Source of the DNA: Pseudomonadota bacterium
GTDB lineage: Bacteria; Pseudomonadota; Gammaproteobacteria; Xanthomonadales; Rhodanobacteraceae
DNA length: 5,455 nucleotides
Assembly: GCA_025351555.1 (NCBI GenBank)
Contig: JANXVS010000016.1
Location: forward strand, 1 to 5,455
Direction of reading: 5' to 3'
In this document: positions 1 to 4,884 of the stretch, in pieces
Layout of the letters: each line of letters starts with the position of its first letter
Position numbering within the stretch: the first letter of the stretch is position 1
Made by a program: the position numbers and the translations under genes
The notes under the pieces: model-generated
What the model was told of the DNA's origin: nothing
Seen by the model: only the letters and a program-made list of their open reading frames with translations
Databases searched by the model: none

Positions 1-744
1 ATGCAATTCATACACGTCGCCGCGCGGCGGTGCGGGCGCAGACAACCCGTCTTCGCTCGCAGCGTGCGCCAGTTCGATCACGTACTCGTCGCCGGGCAGG
101 GCGAGGAAACCACTGCTGCCGCCGTGCGAGTCGCTTGCGGGCGCGCGTGGATGGGCGGGCGCGGGCGCCGGTGCAACAGATGGAGGTGAGACAGGTTTTT
201 CTGCTATCGCCGCGGCGGGCTTTGGTTCCGGCGGCGGTGCAGTTTTCGGCGCGGGTGGCGGCGCGGCGACCGTGGGCGCTAGTTGTGGATTTGTGAAAGT
301 GTGAACAGCCGGCGCAGCGACGGGCTTGGGCGTTTCCGCAGGCTTGCGTGCAGCAACTGGCGTGGGCGTAGGGACAGGTGCTGGCGCCGCGCTATCTCTG
401 GCGCCGGGCGCCAGCAGGTAGCTGGGCAGTTTGCCTGTACGCGGCGCGGTCGTCGCAGGTGGCGTCGCCGCTATTGGAGCCGGGGCCGCCGTCGGCTTTG
501 CGGTCACTGCGGGTGCGGGTTCATCGTGGCGTGCCGCAGGAGCCGCGTCGTTGTTCGTCGCTTTACCGGTCTGCGCACAGTCCCAGCTCTTGCGGTCTGC
601 GCTGGGTACGCATTTGTATTGCTTGCCGGGCTCGAACGTATCCACTTTTCCATAGGTGGATTGATCGGCCGCGGTGGCGAGCGTGCTGCCGACGATGCAC
701 AGCGTGGCGGCGACGATGGCGTGGCAGCAATCAGCCCAACGCAT
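1..744 (-). CDS. Exported Pro/Ala-rich protein with start of a C-terminal SPOR-like domain (partial, 3' end off window)
   Basis: The frame reads from ATG at 744 down to position 1: 248 codons, no stop, C-terminus missing. Residues 1-26 look like a cleavable Sec signal peptide (hydrophobic core AIVAATLCIVG, likely cleavage after ATA or ATAA); there is no clear lipobox. A short segment with two cysteines follows (YKCVPSADRKSWDC, C45 and C56), perhaps disulfide-bonded in the periplasm. Residues 65-205 are a low-complexity Pro/Ala/Lys linker that could span the periplasm. From residue 213, FLALPGDEYVIELAHAAS resembles the first strand and helix of a SPOR peptidoglycan-binding domain, continuing to the edge. 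The position downstream of aroB matches damX of other gammaproteobacteria, but DamX has an internal membrane anchor, so this is at best a functional analogue. A GGAG lies 7 nt before the ATG, and the start overlaps the upstream WGR gene by 14 bp. The exported-protein call is firm; SPOR is likely but unproven because the domain is cut. Confidence 0.72.
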   Translation of the reverse strand, partial: MRWADCCHAIVAATLCIVGSTLATAADQSTYGKVDTFEPGKQYKCVPSADRKSWDCAQTGKATNNDAAPAARHDEPAPAVTAKPTAAPAPIAATPPATTAPRTGKLPSYLLAPGARDSAAPAPVPTPTPVAARKPAETPKPVAAPAVHTFTNPQLAPTVAAPPPAPKTAPPPEPKPAAAIAEKPVSPPSVAPAPAPAHPRAPASDSHGGSSGFLALPGDEYVIELAHAASEDGLSAPAPPRGDVYELH

Positions 745-994
745 AAGGCGACTCCGAGCCCTGACTGAACATGATGTGGAAGCCACGTTTGATCTGCGCG
801 TCACGCGCATGCTCGAACGCGGCCAGCGCGTCGTCGCGTTCCAGATAGACATCGCGCTTCAAGCTGACGCGGCCGCCCTGCTGGCCCCATTCGCGGGTCA
901 GCGTCCAGCCACCGAGCAGATCCTGCTGCAGGGCGATCTGGTAATAGCGCGGCGGTTCCGCGGCGATAGGTTTGGTCTGCATGAACAGGCGCAT
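731..994 (-). CDS. Small WGR-domain protein
   Basis: This 87-residue protein consists almost entirely of a WGR domain. The core is RYYQIALQQDLLGGW (residues 16-30), then REWGQQGGRV (34-43), then a helix with DDALAAFEHARDAQIKRGF. The signature W-G-R reads W36-G37-Q38 with GGR following, a common variant. WGR domains occur in PARPs and MolR-like regulators, where they contact nucleic acid or protein; the job of stand-alone bacterial versions is unknown. There is no signal peptide, so it is probably cytoplasmic. The gene starts 24 nt after the aroB stop and overlaps the next gene by 14 bp, so it belongs to the aroKB transcript. The ATG at 994 is chosen because homologous proteins, as I recall them, begin MRL/MRxF. 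A TTG at 1009 in the same frame has a better-placed GAGGG (6-nt spacer) and would add five residues. Family call is firm; start is uncertain. Confidence 0.83.
   Translation of the reverse strand: MRLFMQTKPIAAEPPRYYQIALQQDLLGGWTLTREWGQQGGRVSLKRDVYLERDDALAAFEHARDAQIKRGFHIMFSQGSESPYALG
752..755 (-). promoter_or_regulatory. Ribosome binding site of the SPOR-type gene
   Basis: On the minus strand GGAG lies 7 nt before the ATG at 744, inside the 3' end of the WGR gene. It supports this start and implies translation coupled to the upstream gene. Confidence 0.6.
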
Positions 995-1018
995 GGGCGC
1001 ATTGTACAAGCCAAGCCC

Positions 1019-2116
1019 TCAGTCCGTCGTCAACACGTCCCGAATCGCCGCCTCGTCCACATCCGGCACGATCTCGGCCTGGCCAATTCCGCGCCACAGG
1101 ATCAGGCGCAGGCGTCCGCTCAGGTTTTTCTTGTCCAGTTGCATCAGCGCGATCAAAACGTCGGCATCCAGGCCGGCGGGAATTGCCGTCGGCAAGCCAA
1201 AGCGCGCGAGTACGGCGGCCAGACGCTCGGCATCGGCGACTGATGCGCGACCGAGTTGTGTCGATAGCTGCGCCGCCAGCACCATGCCGATGGCGACCGC
1301 TTCACCGTGCAGCAGGGTGCCGTAGCCGCTGGCGGTTTCCAGCGCGTGTGCAAACGTGTGGCCGAAGTTGAGCAGGGCGCGCTCGCCTTGTTCGGTTTCG
1401 TCGCGCGCCACGATTGCGGCCTTGTGTCGACAACTGGTCGCGATCGCGTGCGTGAGCGCCGACGCTTCGCGCGCGAGTAGCGCTTGCGTGTTGTCTTCGA
1501 GCCAGGCGAAAAAATCCGCATCGCCAAGCGCGCCGTACTTCACCACTTCGGCGAACCCGGCGACGAGCTCGCGTGGTGGCAGGGTCGCGAGCGTGTCGGT
1601 ATCCATCACCACGGCGCGCGGCTGGTGGAAGGCGCCGACGAGGTTCTTGCCCTGCGCCAGATTCACTCCGGTCTTGCCGCCGACCGAGGAATCGACCATC
1701 GCCAGCAACGTCGTCGGCATTTGCACGAAGGCGATGCCGCGCATCCAGCAGGCTGCGGCGAAGCCGGCCAGATCGCCGATCACGCCGCCGCCAAGGGCGA
1801 TGATGGTCGCATCGCGGCTGGCGCTCATTTCCGCCAACGCATCGAAAATCGTGGCGGCTGAATCCAGCGTCTTGTGCGTTTCCCCCGGTGGAAGAATGAG
1901 CTGGGAGAATTCCCTGCCGGCAAATCCCGTGGATAGCTTTTTCGCATACAACGGCGCCACGTTCTCGTCGCTGACCACCAGCAGATGCCGCCCGCCGATT
2001 GCGTCGAGCCAATGTTGTGGCTGCCCGAGCAGGCCCGCTCCGATCAGGATCCGATAGCGCCGAGCCCCGAGTTCGACCACGATTTCGGTGACAGGATTTG
2101 TTGGTGTCGTGTTCAT
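1019..2116 (-). CDS. aroB: 3-dehydroquinate synthase
   Basis: AroB converts 3-deoxy-D-arabino-heptulosonate 7-phosphate to 3-dehydroquinate, the second step of the shikimate pathway, using NAD+ and a divalent metal in the cytoplasm. The protein has 365 residues, the usual length. Visible hallmarks are the NAD-binding glycine-rich [11 protein letters not shown] (residues 109-119), [20 protein letters not shown] (133-152), the NLVGAFHQP loop, and the metal ligands E190 (AEVVKYG), H253 ([11 protein letters not shown]) and H270 (LLHGEA). Their spacings of 63 and 17 residues match the E. coli ligand set as I recall it. The start ATG overlaps the aroK stop in an ATGA arrangement, typical of translational coupling. 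The gene is complete with no sign of disruption. Confidence 0.98.
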   Translation of the reverse strand: MNTTPTNPVTEIVVELGARRYRILIGAGLLGQPQHWLDAIGGRHLLVVSDENVAPLYAKKLSTGFAGREFSQLILPPGETHKTLDSAATIFDALAEMSASRDATIIALGGGVIGDLAGFAAACWMRGIAFVQMPTTLLAMVDSSVGGKTGVNLAQGKNLVGAFHQPRAVVMDTDTLATLPPRELVAGFAEVVKYGALGDADFFAWLEDNTQALLAREASALTHAIATSCRHKAAIVARDETEQGERALLNFGHTFAHALETASGYGTLLHGEAVAIGMVLAAQLSTQLGRASVADAERLAAVLARFGLPTAIPAGLDADVLIALMQLDKKNLSGRLRLILWRGIGQAEIVPDVDEAAIRDVLTTD

Positions 2117-2679
2117 GCAGCGTGATCTGCTGCACCGGCGTGCGTGGTAGTACGTTGCCAGCAGCGGCCAAGCTCCGCAGCCAGGCGCTGCGCAACCTGC
2201 GCCGTGCCTTTGCGCGGTCCCGCAGGCACGATCAGATCGGCGATCTGCCGGTACAGTGGATCGCGCTCAGCGGCCATCGCCAGCAGGCGTTCGCGACGAT
2301 CCGGCGCGGCGAGCAGGGGGCGCTTGCGATCGCGCGCCAGACGCTGCAGCTGCTCGTCGACCGTGGTTTCCAGATACACGATGAAGCCGCGTGCGCGCAG
2401 CAGGTGACGGTTTTCCTCCGCCAGCACGGCGCCGCCGCCGGTGGCGAGGACGATGTCGCTATGCGCGACCAGTTGCGCGAGCGCAGCACTTTCGCGCTGG
2501 CGGAAACCGCATTCGCCCTCGATGTCGAAGATCAGTGGAATGTCGGCGCCGCAGTGTGCCTGGATCGCGTGATCCAGATCGTGGAAAGGCAAACCGAGCA
2601 ACTCGGCCACGCCGCGCCCGATCGTAGTTTTTCCGGCGCCCATCGGGCCGATGAAAAACAGGTTGGGGGCCGGATTCAT
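2113..2679 (-). CDS. aroK: Shikimate kinase
   Basis: AroK phosphorylates shikimate at the 3-hydroxyl with ATP, the fifth step of the shikimate pathway. The 188-residue protein shows the P-loop GPMGAGKT (11-18), the shikimate/Mg site D34 and D36 (HDLDHAI), R60 in GFRQRES, the GGG loop at T80-G83, the lid arginine R120 in RDRKRPLL, and R139 in [10 protein letters not shown]-terminal extension of about 20 residues ([13 protein letters not shown]) lies beyond the conserved fold. It is the first gene of the minus-strand operon and overlaps aroB by 4 bp. No Shine-Dalgarno sequence is apparent: the bases before ATG read GCATTCACCTC. Initiation may be leaderless or use a weak site. No later methionine would preserve the P-loop, so this start is secure. 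The aroK rather than aroL label rests on linkage to aroB. Confidence 0.97.
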   Translation of the reverse strand: MNPAPNLFFIGPMGAGKTTIGRGVAELLGLPFHDLDHAIQAHCGADIPLIFDIEGECGFRQRESAALAQLVAHSDIVLATGGGAVLAEENRHLLRARGFIVYLETTVDEQLQRLARDRKRPLLAAPDRRERLLAMAAERDPLYRQIADLIVPAGPRKGTAQVAQRLAAELGRCWQRTTTHAGAADHAA

Positions 2680-2743
2680 GAGGTGAATGCTAGCAGAGCT
2701 TGGAGTCGGAATCGGATCGGGTAGTCTCGCCGCCCCGAGGCGC

Positions 2744-2749
2744 TACAAT
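2744..2749 (+). promoter_or_regulatory. Putative -10 element (TACAAT) for xrtH
   Basis: TACAAT matches the sigma-70 -10 consensus at five of six positions and lies 29 nt before the xrtH ATG, in the 99-bp region between divergent aroK and xrtH. No good -35 hexamer is seen 16-18 bp upstream. No strong minus-strand promoter for aroK stands out in the same gap; TAGCAT close to the aroK start is the best weak candidate. Confidence 0.4.
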
Positions 2750-2778
2750 TGCACCCTATCATTTAACCTTTCATCCCC

Positions 2779-3282
2779 ATGTTCCGTTTCATCCTGATTT
2801 TTCTGGTCTGCCTGCTCGTGCTGTTCACCGGCGAACTATTGCAGCCGGTGCAAACGCATGTGATCGGGCCGTTTACGTCCGCGATCGCGCACGTCAGCGT
2901 CTGGTTGATACGCTTGTTCGACCACAGCGTCATCGCGCGCCAGAACGATATTCTCAATGCGTTCACCGGCAGCGGTATCGAAATCGTGGCGGGATGCAAC
3001 GGCGTCGAAGCAGTATTGATCCTGGTTTCGGCGGTGCTCGCTTTTCCGGCGCCAATGAAAAACAAACTGATGGGCATTGGCCTCGGATTTCTCGCGATCC
3101 AGACCCTGAATCTTGTGCGCATCATCAGTCTGTACTACCTGCACGAATGGAATCAGGTGTGGTTTGAATGGTTTCACTTGTATCTGTGGCAGGCGCTGAT
3201 CGTTCTCGATGCGCTGGTGTTCTGGCTGATCTGGTTGCGCTGGTTGCCGCGCGCTGCGCCCGCCGTGAGCGGTGCACAATGA
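2779..3282 (+). CDS. xrtH: Exosortase H (XrtH)
   Basis: This 167-residue multi-pass inner-membrane protein has about five hydrophobic segments (roughly residues 2-20, 30-47, 76-92, 97-121 and 136-156). It carries the exosortase/archaeosortase catalytic triad: C73 in GIEIVAGCNGVEA, R114 in TLNLVRIISLYYLHE, and H133 in WFEWFHLYLWQ. Exosortases are thought to cleave C-terminal sorting tags of exported proteins and hand them on for surface attachment or release. The short form and the motif context match the XrtH subfamily, whose substrates carry an IPTLxxWG-CTERM tag. No tagged substrate is encoded in the visible genes, so targets must lie elsewhere. It is transcribed away from aroK and has no clear Shine-Dalgarno sequence before the ATG (CTTTCATCCCC). 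Family assignment is strong; the H subtype is somewhat less certain. Confidence 0.9.
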   Translation: MFRFILIFLVCLLVLFTGELLQPVQTHVIGPFTSAIAHVSVWLIRLFDHSVIARQNDILNAFTGSGIEIVAGCNGVEAVLILVSAVLAFPAPMKNKLMGIGLGFLAIQTLNLVRIISLYYLHEWNQVWFEWFHLYLWQALIVLDALVFWLIWLRWLPRAAPAVSGAQ

Positions 3283-3301
3283 AGTCGGCGCTGGTCGCTG
3301 C

Positions 3302-3307
3302 TACACT
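3302..3307 (+). promoter_or_regulatory. Putative -10 element (TACACT) upstream of dodecin
   Basis: TACACT sits in the context gCTACACTcg, much like gCTACAATtg before xrtH, within the 107 bp between the xrtH stop and the dodecin start. No convincing -35 is seen. It would give a leader of about 75 nt containing the GC-rich hairpin at 3347-3362. Confidence 0.3.
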
Positions 3308-3346
3308 CGGCGAGTCAGATACGTTGTAACAATAACAATCTGGCGG

Positions 3347-3362
3347 CGGCGCCACGGCGCCG
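3347..3362 (+). other. GC-only hairpin in the dodecin leader
   Basis: CGGCGC and GCGCCG form a perfect 6-bp stem around the tetraloop CACG, ending 14 nt before the dodecin ribosome binding site. No T-tract follows, so it is not a standard intrinsic terminator for xrtH. It could stabilise the leader or be incidental in GC-rich DNA. Confidence 0.4.
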
Positions 3363-3376
3363 ATTCCATCACCAAT

Positions 3377-3381
3377 GGAGG
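3377..3381 (+). promoter_or_regulatory. Ribosome binding site of dodecin (decides the start)
   Basis: GGAGG lies 8 nt before ATG 3390. It overlaps an in-frame ATG at 3375, so that earlier codon is part of the ribosome binding site and not the start. Confidence 0.8.
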
Positions 3382-3389
3382 GCAATCTC

Positions 3390-3593
3390 ATGAGCGTCGC
3401 AAAAGTCATCGAAATCAGTTCTTCCTCGAGCAAGGGCTTCGAGCACGCGATAACCGACGGATTGAAGCGCGCATCCAAGTCGGTCAAGAATATCAAGGGT
3501 GCATGGGTCAACGACTACAAAGTAGTCACCAGCGACGATGGCAAGGTCACCGAATGGCGCGTGCACCTGCACATCAGTTTCGTGCTCGAGTAG
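3390..3593 (+). CDS. Dodecin, flavin-binding dodecamer protein
   Basis: The 67-residue product is the usual dodecin size: MSVAKVIEISSSSSKGFEHA, then a helix with DGLKRASKSVKNIKGAWV, then strands YKVVTSDDGKVTEWRVHLHISFVLE. Dodecins form hollow 12-subunit shells that bind FMN, FAD or riboflavin-type ligands and buffer or store flavin in the cytoplasm. W39 corresponds to the conserved tryptophan that stacks on the flavin, and the EWRVHLHISFVL strand is the family's C-terminal signature. The start at 3390 is set by GGAGG 8 nt upstream; the in-frame ATG at 3375 would put the ribosome binding site inside the gene. The gene is probably monocistronic: there are gaps of 107 bp before and 110 bp after. 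Its TAG stop is the first triplet of a 15-bp tandem repeat. Confidence 0.95.
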   Translation: MSVAKVIEISSSSSKGFEHAITDGLKRASKSVKNIKGAWVNDYKVVTSDDGKVTEWRVHLHISFVLE

Positions 3594-3635
3594 AACAAGC
3601 TTGATTAGAACAGGCTCAATTAGAGCAGGCCTATC
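3591..3635 (+). repeat. Three degenerate copies of a 15-bp tandem repeat starting at the dodecin stop
   Basis: The units are TAGAACAAGCTTGAT, TAGAACAGGCTCAAT and TAGAGCAGGCCTATC. Units 1 and 2 match at 12 of 15 positions, units 2 and 3 at 10 of 15. Because 15 is a multiple of three, each unit puts a TAG in the dodecin frame, giving three in-frame stops. It is intergenic; the rest of the gap to 3703 holds no clear terminator. The best weak candidate there is CCGC (3635-3638) with GCGG (3666-3669) followed by TTTT. Confidence 0.6.
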
Positions 3636-3686
3636 CGCGGCGGCGCGTCAATCGTCGTGTCGTCTGCGGTTTTGATCATCCGTTCA

Positions 3687-3692
3687 AGAGGA
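3687..3692 (+). promoter_or_regulatory. Ribosome binding site of the YbjQ-family gene
   Basis: AGAGGA lies 11 nt before ATG 3704, a slightly long but usable spacing that supports this start. Confidence 0.55.
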
Positions 3693-3703
3693 ACTTACAA
3701 CCC

Positions 3704-4048
3704 ATGGCGACGATTTCCATCGCAATGGTGACCTCGGCATTTGAATTGCCGGCTCACCGGATCACCCGCAATCTCGGCATCGTGCGCGGCATCGTCGTGC
3801 GTTCGCGCAGTATCGTCGGTTCCATCGGCGCCAGTTTGCAGACCCTGATTGGCGGCAATATCACTTTGTATACCGAACTCTGCGAGAAGGCGCGCGAGGA
3901 TGCCTACGAACTGATGGTCGCGCACGCTGCAGCGCGTGGCGCCAATGCGGTGATCGGCATGCGCTATGACGCCAACGAGGTCGCACAAGGCGTCACTGAA
4001 GTGCTCGCTTACGGCACGGCGGTGGTGGTCGACACTGCGACAGGCTGA
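3704..4048 (+). CDS. YbjQ/UPF0145 family protein
   Basis: This 114-residue cytoplasmic protein belongs to the YbjQ (UPF0145, DUF74) family, sometimes labelled heavy-metal-binding domain. Typical family stretches are [14 protein letters not shown] (24-37), the GG before Y56, the segment Y56[19 protein letters not shown] carrying the conserved cysteine C60, and [13 protein letters not shown] (79-91), followed by YGTAVVV. Family members are small proteins reported to form ring-like oligomers; no biochemical function is established, and metal binding is only a domain label. The stop is 5 nt before the pdxH ATG, so the two are almost certainly co-transcribed and perhaps translationally coupled. 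That arrangement alone does not show a role in vitamin B6 metabolism. The gene is intact and close to the usual length. Confidence 0.93.
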   Translation: MATISIAMVTSAFELPAHRITRNLGIVRGIVVRSRSIVGSIGASLQTLIGGNITLYTELCEKAREDAYELMVAHAAARGANAVIGMRYDANEVAQGVTEVLAYGTAVVVDTATG

Positions 4049-4053
4049 GCCCG

Positions 4054-4644
4054 ATGTCCACTTACGCAGAAGCGATTGTGCAGGTGCGCGACCTGCTCGC
4101 GCAGGCGCAGGCGGCTGGCGAACCCGAACCGACGGCAATGACGCTGGCCACCGTCGATGCAAACGGCCGCGTCTCTGCGCGCATCGTCCTGCTCAAGCAA
4201 GTCGACGAACGTGGCTTCGCGTTCTACACCAACTACGACAGCGCCAAGGCGAGCCAGCTTGCTGCACGTCAAAATGCCGCATTGTGCATTTTGTGGAAAA
4301 CCCTGCGCGACAAGGTGCAGGTGCGGGTCGAAGGCGTGGTCGAGAAGACTAGCGTGGTCGAATCTGACCACTACTTCGCCAGCCGCGACCGCGCAAGCCA
4401 GATCGGCGCCTGGGCGTCGCTGCAGTCGCAAACACTGAACGATCGCCCTGAACTCGACGCGCGCATCGTCGAGTACGAACGCAAGTTCGCCGGTGTGCCG
4501 GTGCCGCGACCGCCGCACTGGGGCGGTTATCGACTGTTGCCAGACATGATCGAATTCTGGTTTGGCCAGCGCGCACGCCTGCACGATCGCGTGTGCTACG
4601 AACTGCTCGATGGCCAGTGGAGCAAACGATTGTTGTATCCCTGA
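4054..4644 (+). CDS. pdxH: Pyridoxamine/pyridoxine 5'-phosphate oxidase
   Basis: PdxH oxidises pyridoxine or pyridoxamine 5'-phosphate to pyridoxal 5'-phosphate using FMN and oxygen, the last step of B6 synthesis and salvage. The 196-residue protein shows RIVLLK (43-48, K48 a substrate lysine), [10 protein letters not shown] (57-66), Q89 in KVQVRVEG, the phosphate-binding Y107, R111 and S115 (YFASRDRAS), SQIGAW, and the C-terminal [14 protein letters not shown] and RLHDR (175-179), ending in KRLLYP. Where E. coli and human enzymes read ERQV or NRQV, this protein has RDKVQV: two extra residues, with the usual arginine before Q replaced by valine. I recall the same form in Xanthomonas PdxH, so it is probably lineage-specific rather than a defect. 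The gene follows ybjQ by 5 nt and its TGA overlaps the next ATG as TGATG. Confidence 0.97.
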   Translation: MSTYAEAIVQVRDLLAQAQAAGEPEPTAMTLATVDANGRVSARIVLLKQVDERGFAFYTNYDSAKASQLAARQNAALCILWKTLRDKVQVRVEGVVEKTSVVESDHYFASRDRASQIGAWASLQSQTLNDRPELDARIVEYERKFAGVPVPRPPHWGGYRLLPDMIEFWFGQRARLHDRVCYELLDGQWSKRLLYP

Positions 4645-4771
4645 TGTCCGGCCCGCAACGCATCGTCTGCCTTATCGAAGAACCGACCGAAGTGTTGTAC
4701 GCGCTCGGCGAGCAAGATCGCATCGTTGGCATTTCTGGCTTCACCGTGCGTCCACCGCGTGCACGCCGGGA
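4644..4771 (+). pseudogene. Truncated 5' remnant of the cobalamin-binding-like gene
   Basis: ATG 4644 overlaps the pdxH stop by one base. The next ~42 codons encode [42 protein letters not shown], nearly identical to the N-terminus of the intact gene at 4885. Over 41 aligned codons (4650-4772 against 4894-5016) there are 18 base differences but only 3 amino-acid differences (I/T, E/Q, D/E). Similarity stops at about 4771 and the frame runs into inverted repeats. It could still be translated as a 92-residue hybrid ending at 4922, in a frame shifted from the downstream gene, whose start it crosses. The rest of the binding fold is missing, so a substrate-binding role is excluded. Either it is decaying, or it serves as a translated leader coupling pdxH to the downstream gene. 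The TGATG junction suggests this was the operon's original 5' end. Confidence 0.75.
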
Positions 4772-4776
4772 TTTGA

Positions 4777-4858
4777 CGCGAGATGCGTTGAAGCGCATCT
4801 CGCGCTGGCGAGCGCCGCGCCACGGATGGCGCGGCAGGCGCCACGCACCAGGGATGGT
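4777..4858 (+). repeat. Palindromic intergenic element with three hairpins (REP/MITE-like)
   Basis: Three inverted repeats lie in a row. First is CGCGAGATGCG / CGCATCTCGCG (4777-4787 and 4794-4804), a perfect 11-bp stem with loop TTGAAG. Second is GCCGCGCCA / TGGCGCGGC (4814-4822 and 4827-4835), a perfect 9-bp stem with loop CGGA. Third is ACCA / TGGT (4847-4850 and 4855-4858), with loop GGGA. The last two hairpins are centred on CCACGGATGG and CCAGGGATGG, which match at 9 of 10 positions and are 28 bp apart. No T-run follows, so intrinsic termination is unlikely. Density and internal repetition suggest a dispersed palindromic element inserted between the two gene copies. Only one copy is in this window, so dispersal is an inference. 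Confidence 0.6.
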
Positions 4859-4871
4859 TCGCGCGCTTTGC

Positions 4872-4875
4872 AAGG
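4872..4875 (+). promoter_or_regulatory. Ribosome binding site of the intact cobalamin-binding-like gene
   Basis: AAGG lies 9 nt before ATG 4885. Copy 1 has no equivalent and begins directly on the pdxH stop, so the intact gene has an initiation signal independent of pdxH. Confidence 0.5.
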
Positions 4876-4884
4876 TTTGTGTAT

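Noticed and set aside
283..768. Plus-strand frame opposite the SPOR-type gene
   Set aside because: Arg/Gly/Cys-rich low-complexity shadow of the Pro/Ala linker; the minus strand gives a coherent signal peptide, linker and domain start.
1356..2057. Long plus-strand frame antisense to aroB (233 codons)
   Set aside because: GC-rich antisense shadow with Ser/Ala/Arg bias and no family features; aroB on the other strand is unambiguous.
1302..2195. Long minus-strand frame overlapping aroB (297 codons)
   Set aside because: It is the out-of-frame shadow of aroB/aroK; arginine-rich composition and no recognisable domain.
3375..3389. Upstream in-frame ATG extending dodecin by five codons
   Set aside because: That ATG overlaps the GGAGG ribosome binding site of the ATG at 3390, and dodecins normally begin near MxxxKVIE.
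3635..3673. Intrinsic terminator after dodecin (CCGC...GCGG then TTTT)
   Set aside because: Only a 4-bp stem across a loop of about 27 nt, with no supporting inner pairing.
4777..4835. Rho-independent terminator after pdxH or the truncated copy
   Set aside because: Strong stems are present but neither is followed by a T-tract; the flanking bases are GC-rich.
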